A stretch of DNA of 64,000 bases from Bemisia tabaci. Lineage: Eukaryota > Arthropoda > Insecta > Hemiptera > Aleyrodidae. Positions 45,911 through 55,604 of the stretch are shown here, one piece after another (the stretch's first letter is position 1; the number at the start of each line of letters is the position of its first letter). The translations under genes and the position numbers were made by a program. The stretch is taken from NCBI RefSeq assembly GCF_918797505.1, contig NC_092794.1:34772122-34836121 (forward strand), read 5' to 3'. Below the pieces are notes generated by a model, which worked only from the letters and a program-made list of their open reading frames with translations, was not told the origin of the DNA and did not search any database.

Positions 45911-46049
45911 CTGCGTATCAGACGGATGTTCTTATAATGCGTGCAGCTTGTAAAGATGACGGCGTGGATAAGAAGTAATTTTGTAAAAGGTACAAAAAGG
46001 ATTTAAAATGAGGTCAATCATATAAATCAAGGGTAAACACGAGGAATAG

Positions 46050-46262
46050 TGTTATGTACTGTACATAAAAAGGCATATAAAAGTTACGAGAGAGTTACTT
46101 AAAGCTATTGTCCATCTTGATCTAAGAGAAAGATTTGATGAAAAGCTGAAAAAGAGGGGCAACGATTTCGGCAGTTTCAAAGTACCGAGATTTAAGATTA
46201 TTCCACTGAAAAGGATAATGTTCAAGCATTATTATCGAACTAATTTGCGAGTCGCAACTTAA
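46050..46262 (+). CDS. 70-codon open stretch of unknown identity, no start codon
   Basis: Open from the codon after TAG (46047) to TAA at 46260. It has strongly basic, protein-like composition (VTRELLKAIVHLDLRERFDE, then FGSFKVPRFKIIPLKR). It may be part of a decayed gene of the 10.8-kb element. No family recognised and no splice site confirmed. Confidence 0.25.
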   Translation, partial: CYVLYIKRHIKVTRELLKAIVHLDLRERFDEKLKKRGNDFGSFKVPRFKIIPLKRIMFKHYYRTNLRVAT

Positions 46263-46745
46263 TGTTATTTAATCTGCTCAAAAATTTCAAAATCAATACT
46301 TCAGTCACTTGTTTATGACTGACGATCGTGGATACTGTTTATTTTCAAAAAGTATGGGTAAGTCATTGATCTTAATTCCTTTGCATTTTTAGGCGGCTCT
46401 GTGATTAAGTCGCTGCGCTCGAGGAGGGCACGCACTTCTTTTTAACGATGATCCAGAATCTATGTCGCTTACATTTGTTTAGTAGAGTAGTTTCTAATGG
46501 AAAATTTCAAGGATTTTTTCACAGAAAATTGCAGAATCATGAAAAATAACTCACAAGGGGAACTTCCCAAGCTGCCGCCTCCGATCGGGCTGAAAAAATT
46601 CATACGAACTCTTTGGATGAATTTATTTGACCCGTATTTTTTTGTTTTTTCCAACGCCCCCTAGAAACCCCCCAAAAAAATTCCGGAAAGTCTTGCTTTG
46701 AGCGCTCGAGTGTGTATACGTAGTATAGCAATCATTTCTTATCAG

Positions 46746-46819
46746 TCGGCGGTGGCTCTACGGTAGCGCGCTTGACCGGTGTCACAGCGGCCCCAGGTTC
46801 GAATCCTGGGCGCCGCGCC
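46746..46819 (+). other. tRNA-like block in the left arm of the foldback element
   Basis: A box tggctctacggtagcgc, B box ggttcgaatcc, T stem-loop cccagg-ttcgaat-cctggg and partial acceptor pairing (cggcg with cgccg). The anticodon arm does not fold canonically, so not a functional tRNA; SINE head or tRNA-derived. Confidence 0.6.
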
Positions 46820-47268
46820 TATTTTTTACGACCGAATTTTATATTCTCACACATTTTCAAATCGAATCCCATTGAATACAGTGGAACTTAAAACATCAAT
46901 TAATTTACAACCATCATCAAACACAAATTGATCTACGATCAATAACTTCTTCAATTTGAAGTATAGATTTTTTTTTGGGAGGGGGGGGGGGATACGCTCG
47001 CGATTATCTCGCCAATCACTGTACTTTTACATTAGCCGACGACCCGCTCCGCCCCCTCACATCAACATATTTCTCCCGAGATAATCGCGCGCGTATCTCC
47101 CCCCCCCCCTCCCAAAAAAATCTATACTTCAAATTGAAGAAGTTATTGATCGTAAATCAATTTGTGTTTGATGATGGTTGTAAATTAATTGATGTTTTAA
47201 GTTCCACTGTATTAAATGGGATTCGATGTGAAAATGTGTGAGAATATAAAATTCGGTCGTAAAAAATA

Positions 47269-47342
47269 GGCGCGGCGCCCGGGATTCGAACCCGGGGCCG
47301 CTGTGACACCTGTCAAGCGCGCTACCGTAGAGCCACCGCCGA
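47269..47342 (-). other. tRNA-like block in the right arm of the foldback element
   Basis: Same block on the complement, with T stem cccggg-ttcgaat-cccggg. Relative to the left arm, both partners of one stem pair have changed (A-T to G-C), keeping the stem. One other difference: gacagg for gaccgg. Confidence 0.6.
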
Positions 47343-47537
47343 CTGAGAAGAAATGGTTGCTGTACTACGTATATACACTCGAGCGCTCAAAGCAAGGCCT
47401 TCCGGAATTTTTTGGGGGGGTTCTTAGGGGGCGTTGGAAAAAACAAAAAAATACGGGTCAAATAAATTCATCCAAAGAGTTCGTATGAATTTTTTCAGCC
47501 CGATCGGAGGCGGCAGCTTGGGAAGTTCCCCTTGTCA

Positions 47538-48235
47538 GTAGAAATTTCAACGAAATCCATGAATTTCCTTTACTGGTGAAATATTAGTAGAGATTTTGAA
47601 CCACCGCAACCCAGAAGTGCCATTCTTGCACCCAGTGCCTCAACTTTTCTGCACATTGCAGTGCAGTGGATTCTATGAAATGAGTTTTTATCATGTCCTT
47701 ACTTTCCTCTATAAAATTAAAAAAACACAGCACTTATGCTATGTTTTCAGCAAAATGCTGAGGGCATTTACTTAATATTACATTTATCACAAATAAATAT
47801 CACAAACTGAAACAACATTGTTTTGAAATTGAAGACCCGTTGACTACAATTTTCAATGAAGAACTGCTATTTCTGGCTCATTTTAGGAAGAACAAAATGT
47901 GCCATTAGTTCATGATCCGCTGTTATGTCGTGTATTAGTTTCCTGTGTAGATAGGTAATAAAACAAATGAACCAAAAATAGTAGTTCCTTAAGGCTAAAT
48001 GTAATCAAAGTTTAAAAATTATCATCGGAATATAATCATTCTTGTCTCTTGCCCGGTTCATCAAGCATTTGCTCATGTAAGCATACCATAAATTGAAAGT
48101 TGTGTGGTGTTTAATCATGAAAACTAAAACACATCTTCACACAGAAACATTTGATTATAATTGAAGAACAGATCAGCCGAAAATATTCGCAATAATCAAT
48201 TAATAATTAAAGATTTCGGAGCCGAACTGTACCAG
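47538..48235. other. No gene recognised
   Basis: AT-rich spacer in the 10.8-kb element. Confidence 0.4.
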
Positions 48236-48243
48236 CCTCGTAT

Positions 48244-48690
48244 TAGAGTCCCTTTATACCCAGAGTTACGACAACTCACTTTTGGTAGGGCCAGGGTTGG
48301 GCTGAAAGTGGCCTAAAAAAAAATCCAATTCTGATTGGTTCTCGCTCATGGAGGCCGAAACGAGTGCACCAAGATGGCGGTACCTCGTATGTGAACAAGA
48401 ATAATGAAAATATTACCTAATTGTGGTTTATCAAGAGTAAATTGTTATTGCCATCGGTCCAAAATGAAAATAGATTAAGAAATTATTCACAAACCAATCT
48501 CATTTTCTTTTTAATTGATCAATTTGTTGATGTTGTTGTTTCTGTGTGACAGACATCGCAGGATTCCTGATCCTTATCCCGCAATATCGTTCGTTTGGGT
48601 GCACTCGTTTCGGCCTCCATGGCCAGCCAAGGCCGGCTGTCAGTCAGCTGATAATCGAGTTGTCGTAACTCTGGGTATAAAGGGACTCTA
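48244..48690. mobile_element. TAGAGT element, subfamily Ha, copy 3 (447 bp), intact
   Basis: TSD cctcgtat at 48236-48243 and 48691-48698. Inverted relative to the copy at 38570. Confidence 0.93.
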
Positions 48691-48897
48691 CCTCGTATAA
48701 GCGCACTGTTCGTTTACCGCGAGCTGGGGACGGCTGGGGCTCACTCACCTCACCGGTGCCGCTTCGGTGTCCCGCACTCATCGGTCGGTGCGGCATGCGA
48801 ATAAAAGAGAAGTGGCCACCGCTCCATTTCACAGCGTACGGTCTACTCTATTCAATGTCTTTGGTATAAAGGGACTCTAGCCGAGGCCGGGGGGGCC

Positions 48898-49282
48898 TAG
48901 AGTACCTGTATAGCGAGAGTGTAGACAGATGTGAAACTCCGAAAATCCATCAGGCCTTTACCGATGTCTCCGCGAATAATGTTAGGGCCCAGAAATGCAG
49001 CCAACCTATGAATCTCAATTATCCAGAGCGCTTTACTAATACAATTGTTACGAACCATCGTTTATAAAGCACGTATTTGACTTACTTATTGCATAAATTT
49101 ACTCATTTTTGCGAAAGAACGCTCATTTATGTACATTCCTAGCCATCTTGGTTAGAATTGGAATGTGCAGACTGGCAGTGAAATTTTGTGCGTTAGAAGT
49201 TGGTTAGAAGGGTGGCTGCACTTCTGAGCCCTAAGCCCTCCATGAAGCGATCTGTCCATACTCTCGCTATATAGGTACTCTA
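48898..49282. mobile_element. TAGAGT element, subfamily Hc, copy 1 (385 bp)
   Basis: Ends tagagtacctgtatagcgag and ctcgctatataggtactcta. TSD ggggggcc / gaggggcc (7 of 8) at 48890-48897 and 49283-49290. Inserted in the G element core. Confidence 0.88.
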
Positions 49283-49439
49283 GAGGGGCCGACTCAACCT
49301 CGGATTGCACGGCAAAACCCGTACCCCCATGACGTCACAACGCTTCAAGATGGCAGCCAAAATCGAAATGCGACCACCATTCTTTATCCGCCTTGTTCCT
49401 AGACAGGGACCAGTTCTATAGGACCCTGGACTCCCGTAA

Positions 49440-50101
49440 GGCCTTGTCTCGACGGCGCAACTGTTGAGGGAAGCTGGCGCAACTGTTGAAGGAAGGAAGT
49501 GTCTCAAAAATGTTTCACTAAGGCTTTGTGTCGACGGCGCAACTGTTGAGGGAAGCTGGCGCAACTGTTGAAGGAAGGAAGTGACTCAAAAATTTTTCAC
49601 TTACAAGTGAAACTTTCAAGGTCAGAAACCTGGAACCTCAACAGTTGTTTACCTTCTTAGTATTTTGAATTGATAAACGCTGGTTACACGTGAAGCGGGA
49701 GTTTATTACGGGTGTTTTATTCCGGAGCGGTTATTACTTAGACATATTTGTATACATTTCAGTATTAATTTTATATTTTCGTTTGTAGCATATCACTACA
49801 GCAGGAAAATAAAATTTTATCGAATATATTTTCTTTTTATCCAAATCTGTGTTATTTTATTGTTTTTTGTTTTATACATGGTCGAAATAACGAAAAATAT
49901 TCACCTCCCGTTCATAATTGTCAGTTCAGTTACCTCAATTGACATCATTTAACCTAAAAATATTAATGTTGTTCAAATATTCCCGCCTAAAAGTTCCAGG
50001 AACACATGCTTGTGCGTCGAGACAGGGAACTTCGGTTGGTGCAACAAACTCGTAACAGTTGCACCTGACTCCCTCAACAGTTGCGCCGTGGAGACAAGGC
50101 C
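49440..50101. mobile_element. J element (662 bp) with GGCCTTGTC ends
   Basis: Ends ggccttgtctcgacggcgca and tgcgccgtggagacaaggcc plus caactgttgaggga / tccctcaacagttg. The first 82 bp are tandemly duplicated (second start 49522). Flanks taa / tat. AT-rich interior. PIF/Harbinger-like by its ends and short T-A-rich target; inferred. Confidence 0.65.
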
Positions 50102-50448
50102 TATGGCCTTGTCTCCACGGAGACGCAGTGCTCGTATCTAAAAGCACGGGAAAAAAGTGAAGCCTGGTTTGGCGCTGGGTGCTTGTGTGAGTGTGTAAAT
50201 GAGCGCGGGAATCCATGGCGGCAAACGGAAATTTGATTTGAACTTGTCCTCTTGATTTTTCCTTATTTCTTCTTCTAAACGTGTTTTAACCCTAGTCTGC
50301 CTGAGCCTCTGAACCAACGAGAAAGCCTGAGCGGGGTCAATTTGACCCCAGCTGAAAATCAATTAGTTAGCTATGTTTTTTTCATGTTTTTATTTAATAT
50401 CAGTGCACTAACCTTACAGGCCTTAACCATAAAGCATATCTAAGTTAT
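50102..50448. other. Spacer with a segment shared with 55420-55465
   Basis: Contains a second ggccttgtctccacggaga at 50105 and, at 50212-50262, a block (atggcggcaaacggaaattt ... cttgtcctcttga) found inverted at 55420-55465. Confidence 0.5.
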
Positions 50449-51160
50449 ACAGGGTGAGCGAAAAGTCCCCGACCCCCCCTCTAACTTTTGAACGAATTGA
50501 GCTAGGGAAACGAAACTTTGGGGATGTTCCTATCTCAAAGGGGACCATCTTTTGGGGGGGTCAAAATTTTGGTCCTCCCCTCAGGGGGGGACGGGGGCCC
50601 CCCAACTTTTTTTTTTCAAATAGCAACCCCTATCTTGTGATACATCATTCGAAAGAGCATAAAAAACTAAGAATTTTGGCGCAAACCGCAGATCAATATC
50701 TTAATTTTTGACCGAGTTATGATAGGTCAAAGGTCAAATTTGACCTATTTTCAAAAAATCATAACTCCGGTTCAAATTATCGTAAAGGAAAAAATAAAAC
50801 GGGAAAATGTACCAAATTGTGTCCGCTTTTAAGTAAAAATTGCAAAAATCACTTCGATTTAATTTTAAGGGGGGGCTCGGACCCCCAAATACGTCAATTC
50901 AAAGGTCATTCAATTTTCCCGCGAAATAAGCCAATTCCCCCTGGATTTGCCGCCACATTATCTCAGTAAGGTCAAAATCAGTTCAACATTACGTTGGCAA
51001 GTCCCCAAATTTCGGGAAAAGTTAAAAAAAATGATATTTAAGGTAATTAAATTTGACCGTTTAAATATCATTTTTTTTAAATTTTCCCGAAATTTGGGGA
51101 CTTGCCAACGTAATGTTGAACTGATTTTGACCTTACTGAGATAATGTGGCGGCAAATCCA
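50449..51160. mobile_element. B element, copy 3, right arm truncated
   Basis: Begins acagggtgagcgaaaagtc and follows B2 through the central palindrome (aaatttcgggaaaagtt / aattttcccgaaatttgg near 51007-51100) to ggcaaatcca, where it stops. The remaining ~470 bp of the right arm are absent. Confidence 0.75.
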
Positions 51161-51325
51161 GACGGCCGCGGACCGCAAACGTCTGCAGGTGTCCGCATCC
51201 AGGCGAATTCTTGTGTCCGCTTCGCATCCTCGAAATTAAGCCCCGCCCACTCCAAGTCATCCGCAAAATAATAAAAGACGATTGCAGACGCCTGCGGACC
51301 GCGAAGTGTCCGCTGCAGACGAAAT
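51161..51325. other. GC-rich unit between elements (K)
   Basis: gacggccgcggaccgcaaac ... tgcgg-accgcgaagtgtccgc. Several gtccgc / gcggac motifs on both strands; possibly the end of another element. It continues for a few bases past the Ha element (aaaagacgg at 51932). Confidence 0.35.
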
Positions 51326-51923
51326 TAGAGTCCCTTTATAGACGCAATTAGTGCAACGTCACAGAAAAGCGATATTTATCGATTTTTTCGCATTGGTAGC
51401 ATTGAAAGAGGTTATGCCAATGTTATTGTTTGGATCCAATTCGATATAATGGAGAATCCCTATGATGACGTCGCCACTAATAGCGTCTATACCCAGAGTT
51501 ACGACAACTCGATTATCAGCTGACTGACAGCCGGCCTTGGCTGGCCATGGAGGCCGAAACGAGTGCACCCAAACGAACGATATTGCGGGATAAGGATCAG
51601 GAATCCTGCGATGTCTGTCACACAGAAACAACAACATCAACAAAGTGATCAATTAAAAAGAAAATGAGATTGGTGTGTGAATAATTTCTTAATCTGTTTT
51701 CATTTTGGACCGATGGCAATAACAATTTACTCTTGATAAACCACAATTAGGTAATATTTTCATTATTCTTGTTCACATACGAGGTACCGCCATCTTGGTG
51801 CACTCGTTTCGGCCTCCATGAGCGAGAACCAATCAGAATTGGATTTTTTTTTAGGCCACTTTCAGCCCAACCCTGGCCCAACCAAAAGTGAGTTGTCGTA
51901 ACTCTGGGTATAAAGGGACTCTA
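51326..51923. mobile_element. TAGAGT element, subfamily Ha, copy 4, with a nested MITE
   Basis: TSD gacgaaat at 51318-51325 and 51924-51931. The left end is interrupted after tagagtccctttata; the rest follows the Ha pattern. Confidence 0.9.
51341..51487. mobile_element. 147-bp MITE inserted in an Ha terminus
   Basis: Ends gacgcaattagtg and cactaatagcgtc. The host sequence tttataccc has become ...ttata, element, tataccc, so the target tata (or ta) is duplicated. It destroyed this Ha end, so Ha copy 4 was already in place. Confidence 0.85.
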
Positions 51924-51939
51924 GACGAAATAAAAGACG

Positions 51940-52314
51940 GCTATGGAGAGGCTTAGGACCCAAAAATGGCGGTGCTTTATTTTGGTTTTTGAGGATGGGA
52001 GGGGGGTTATTGCCAACTTTTGACGGTTATCACCAACCGCACTTGCTGCCAACCTTACTACATCTAAGATCATTTTTCTCAAAAATTGCACACGATTAGC
52101 CTTAAAAATATGTAAAAAAGTCGCAATAGTGCAATTGGGTAAAGTTCTCGTTACGATAAGCAAAGACAACTACATTTTGAATCATTTTGCATTACATTAA
52201 CTTTATGGCGTCCGCCATTTTTGGGTCCTAAGGGCTCCATTCAGCCTAAGATGGCTGAGCCAATCAGAGGTGGTAACTCCAGTGGCCATACTCTCTCTTA
52301 ATATAGGTACTCTA
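51940..52314. mobile_element. TAGAGT element, subfamily Hd, copy 2, left end missing
   Basis: Matches 33221-33628 from atggagaggcttaggaccca to the right end ataggtactcta. The first ~30 bp are lost, abutting the K unit. Confidence 0.8.
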
Positions 52315-52451
52315 ACGTAACCTATGGAGTCTGATGGAAGGTCAGATGACGTATCCTCGATTGATCCCAAAAACGCTTTGATGAAATAGAGTCCCTTTAT
52401 ACCCAGAGTTAAGACAACTCGATTATCAGCTGACTGGCAGCCGGCCTTGGC

Positions 52452-52763
52452 TAGAGTCTCTTTATACTGAGAGTCAAGACAATTTGAATCCATTTCTGAT
52501 TGGTTCCCGTATTTTAGGCCTCCACAGTGTCACAAACGGGAATAAAGATTACATTTTCACCAATTGCAAAGATTATAATCTGAAATGGACCAGGGAATTA
52601 CGGGTTCGGCAAGGAACAAACGGAAAGAGAGGAGGAACGGAGAAAGGCATTTGAGAATGGGCCGATCAAAGATTACGAAAAACGTTCAATTTCTGTAATC
52701 TTTATTCCCGTTTGTGACATCCATGAGCCGAATTGTCTTGACTCTCAGTATAAAGGGACTCTA
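52452..52763. mobile_element. TAGAGT element, subfamily Hb, copy 3 (312 bp)
   Basis: TSD gccttggc at 52444-52451 and 52764-52771. The left end has one change (tagagtctcttta). Same orientation and length as 29349-29660. Confidence 0.92.
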
Positions 52764-53040
52764 GCCTTGGCTGGCCATGGAGGCCGAAACGAGTGCACCC
52801 AAACGAACGATATTGAGGGATAAGGATCAGGAATCCTGCGATGTCTGTCACACAAAAACAACATCAACAAGTTGATCGATTAAAAAGAAAATGAGATTGG
52901 TTTGTGAATAATTTCTTAATCTCTTTTCATTTTGGACCGATGGAAATGACAATTTACTCTTGATAAACCACAATTAGGTGATATTTTCATTATTCTTGTT
53001 CACATTCGAGGTACCGCCATCTTGGTGCACTCGTTTCGGC

Positions 53041-53475
53041 TAGAGTCCCTTTATACCCAGAGTTAAGACAACTCGATTATCAGCTGACTGGCAGCCGGCC
53101 TTGGCTGGCCATGGAGGCCGAAACGAGTGCACCCTAACGAACGATATTGAGGGATAAGGATCAGGAATCCTGCGATGTCTGTCACACAAAAACAACAACA
53201 TCAACAAATCGATCAATTAAAAAGAGAATGAGTTTGGTTTGTGAATAATTTCTTAATCTATTTTCATTTTGGACCGATGGAAATAACAACTTACTCTTGA
53301 TAAACCACAATTAGGTAATGTTTTCATTATTCTTGTTCGCATTCGAGGTACCGCCATCTTGGTGCACTCGTTTCGGCCTCCATGAGCGAGAACCAATCAG
53401 AATTGGATTTTTTTTAGGCCACTTTCAGCAGAACCAAAAGTGAGTTGTCTTAACTCTGGGTATAAAGGGACTCTA
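53041..53475. mobile_element. TAGAGT element, subfamily Ha, copy 6, complete length
   Basis: Both Ha ends are present (tagagtccctttataccc ... gggtataaagggactcta), slightly short because of a deletion near the right end (tttcagcagaaccaaaag). Its own left TSD would be the outer Ha sequence; the right TSD belongs to the outer insertion. Confidence 0.85.
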
Positions 53476-53606
53476 TGATGAAATTTTTGATGAACGGGTT
53501 TGTTTTGTTTACTATTATCACTTCTCAGCGAAGCAATCTCGTGCTCAGAGCTCAGAGCTGCGTTGTCGAAGTCAACTGTTGAGGAGCGTTGGGCAATGGA
53601 ATTACC

Positions 53607-54671
53607 TAGAGTACCTATATAGCGAGAGTATGGACAGATCGCTTCATGGAGGGCTTAGGGCCCAAAAGTGCAGCCACCCTTCTAACCAACTTCTAGCGCA
53701 CAAAATTTCACTGCCAGTCTGCACATTCCAATTCTAACCAAGAAGGCTAAGAATGTACATAAATGAGCGTTCTTCCGCAAAAATGAGTAAATTTATGCAA
53801 CAAGTAAGTCAAATACGTGCTTTATAGACGATGGTTCGTAACAATTGTATTAGTAAAGCGCTCTGGATAATTGAGATTCATAGGTTGGCTGCATTTCTGG
53901 GCCCTAAAGGCCTAGATACACACGGCGATTAATCGCCGCGATTGGGTTGGTTCGGGTCGCATCGCTCAACGCAATACGATCAACAGAGGCCATCAGTGCG
54001 ATCACGTATACACCTAGCGATTAATCGCCGCGATCAGCGCTAATTGTTAATGTTATTATAACCTTAAAATGATCAGTATCTTATCTAGTTGATCATATTG
54101 ATAACAGGATAGTCGTAAGTACTGTGCCCAAAAGACTAGTGCCTTTTTTTAATTGAATGAAGATGAAGATTTTCAACTGAATAATGTTTCCTATTTCTGA
54201 AGTTCTGGTGCCTCTCTTGAATAATAAGTGGCTAATGAACGGACACACTTCTGCTGCAATTTTAACAATTTTCGCATCAAATGTAAAAATAAACATACTA
54301 TAAAACTAATTGACGAGCACCTCGAAGACAGAAGAACGTAAACAAAAACACATGTAGACCACATGTACTGGTGGATTTCGCATCCATCAAGAATAAACAG
54401 GACTCAACAAATGCATCTACTCGCCCAAAAAGTAGGATTGAATCCTACTTTGGATTCAATCGCGGCGATTGGAGAAATTCCGAGAATTTCACTCGCCCGT
54501 CGCGGCGATTGACCGAATACACCTGCGTTTAAACGCCGCGATTGCAATCGCGGCGATTAATCGCCGTGTGTATCTATATAGCCTTCACTTTATTCGCGAA
54601 GACATCGGTGAAGGCCTGATGGATTTTCGGAGTTTCACATCTGTCTATACTCTCGCTATACAGGTACTCTA
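53607..54671. mobile_element. TAGAGT element, subfamily Hc, copy 2, split by element L
   Basis: Ends tagagtacctatatagcgag and ctcgctatacaggtactcta. TSD gaattacc at 53599-53606 and 54672-54679. The Hc copy at 48898-49282 shows the uninterrupted site. Confidence 0.92.
53909..54583. mobile_element. Element L (675 bp) with subterminal GGCGATT arrays
   Basis: Ends ggcctagatacacacggcga and tcgccgtgtgtatctatatagcc (imperfect). Near both ends the motif ggcgatt or its complement aatcgcc recurs about ten times, including the palindrome ggcgattaatcgcc close to each terminus and again inside. Flank taaa on the left. Interior AT-rich, non-coding. Confidence 0.75.
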
Positions 54672-54679
54672 GAATTACC

Positions 54680-54816
54680 CGATGCCCAACGCTCGGCGTT
54701 GTTCGACTTCCGTTGGGATTGCCCGATGTCAGGACATGTTTACCAAACGGAAGTCAACAAGTCATCGGTCTCAGGAGGTAGTTGAGAGCGTTGAGCCAGT
54801 TGAGCTAACCTCTAAA
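54680..54816. other. Unassigned flank with short inverted matches to 55892-55960
   Basis: gcccaacgctcggcgttg and aacggaagtcaac-type phrases resemble the sequence after M2, so the pair may be ends of a larger element spanning 53486-55960. Confidence 0.3.
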
Positions 54817-55045
54817 GGCCTGTATAGACGATCAAATTCCGAACCAATTCCGATCAAAGTAGACATGCTGATGACTGGTGGTCACCATCTACCATCAAAT
54901 TTTGACGGGCCGCACTTTTTTGATCAAAGTGAGATCAGACAGGAGTGCCATCATTCATCATTTCCTGCCACAGGAAACGTTTCTGTCAAGTTTTCATTTT
55001 AAAATTAAGCAAATTTTTTTCAATCACCTCTACTATTGGCTAGAG
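54817..55045. mobile_element. M-family element, left arm only
   Basis: Begins ggcctgtatagacgatcaaa after taaa. It matches the M2 right arm in inverse as far as about 55010, and cacctctactattggctag (55024) is inverted at about 55463. Either a longer palindrome (54817-55887) or an M copy lacking its right half. Confidence 0.6.
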
Positions 55046-55604
55046 GATTGGCGGCGAAATCGGGACAAGTTTGAATTCAAATGTAGGGCGGGAACTAATA
55101 AATAAAATTGCGGAAACAAAGTATTTTAGGTTGATTTCTGCCCAAATTCAGGTACACACCCATATTTTTTTAACTTTAGGTTAGTTTCAGTCCGTCGTCG
55201 ACCGATTAATTTCATTTGGGAGTAACGTTGATCTGGAACTGTAACGGCCTGTTTGAACCTGCAGAACCACCATGAGCAGAAGAAAAACTATAACTTTATC
55301 TGAGATTACTGCCTGTTACCGAGCAAAAGTGGGTGTATTATATTAGGACGCAGACCGAACTTTCTTAGTATATTCGTTTTAGGAATTTAAAATACGTTTC
55401 AAAGAAGAAATGTGCAAAAATCAAGAGGACAAGTTCAAATCAAATTTCCGTTTGCCGCCATGCTAGCCAATAGTAGAGGTGGTTGAAAAGAAGCTTCATT
55501 TTTTGCTTTTAGCCCTCCGTCTTTATGTCTTTGGGTGTCACATTCAAAACACAACAATTTTTAGTCAACAGAGACGACCAACAACGCGTTTTCCAACGGG
55601 TAAA
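55046..55604. other. No gene recognised
   Basis: Includes the inverted copy of the 50212-50262 block at 55420-55465. Confidence 0.4.

Larger units (their letters stand above)
46554..47534. mobile_element. Foldback element (981 bp) carrying tRNA-like sequences in both arms
   Basis: Ends caaggggaacttcccaagct and agcttgggaagttccccttg, flanked by tca on both sides (3-bp TSD at 46551-46553 and 47535-47537). Arms of about 460 bp pair nearly end to end (G run 46978-46989 against C run 47099-47109), with a small loop near 47040. Each arm contains a pol III-type tRNA-like block. Confidence 0.85.
38089..48863. mobile_element. 10,775-bp hAT-like element with 8-bp TSD
   Basis: TIRs caaagacattg and caatgtctttg. 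TSD gtataaag at 38081-38088 and 48864-48871, lying in the end of an Hb element, where other copies have a single gtataaag. An 8-bp TSD fits hAT, though P-type is not excluded. Subterminal regions share gagcctcactgagcccca-like GC-rich sequence. At least six other elements lie inside, totalling roughly half of it. No transposase frame was recognised, but the 42.5-44.0 and 45.9-46.5 kb segments may be what remains of its own interior. Confidence 0.85.
37782..48879. mobile_element. TAGAGT element, subfamily Hb, copy 2, split by a 10.8-kb element
   Basis: Ends tagagtccctttatactgag and gtataaagggactcta. TSD gccgaggc at 37774-37781 and 48880-48887. Without the internal insertion and its TSD copy it is about 315 bp, like the other Hb copies. 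It is inverted relative to 29349-29660. Confidence 0.9.
37709..49395. mobile_element. G element exploded to 11.7 kb by nested insertions
   Basis: Left part 37709-37781 and right parts 48888-48897 and 49291-49395 rejoin, after removal of insertions and one copy of each TSD, into a near-copy of G1 (ggccgaggc + cgggggggcc + gactcaacctcgg). The interruptions are an Hb element with its own 10.8-kb insertion (37782-48879) and an Hc element (48898-49282). Confidence 0.85.
52387..53475. mobile_element. Compound Ha locus (two Ha copies plus Hb)
   Basis: TSD tgatgaaa at 52379-52386 and 53476-53483 defines one insertion. Inside, an outer Ha runs 52387-53040 (with Hb at 52452-52763) and stops at cactcgtttcggc, where a full Ha (53041-53475) begins. 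The outer Ha 3' part is missing, as expected if a nested Ha insertion was followed by recombination between the two 3' halves. Confidence 0.85.

Noticed and set aside
46746..47342. Functional tRNA genes
   Set aside because: A and B boxes and T stem are good, but the anticodon arm does not fold and the acceptor stem has mismatches.
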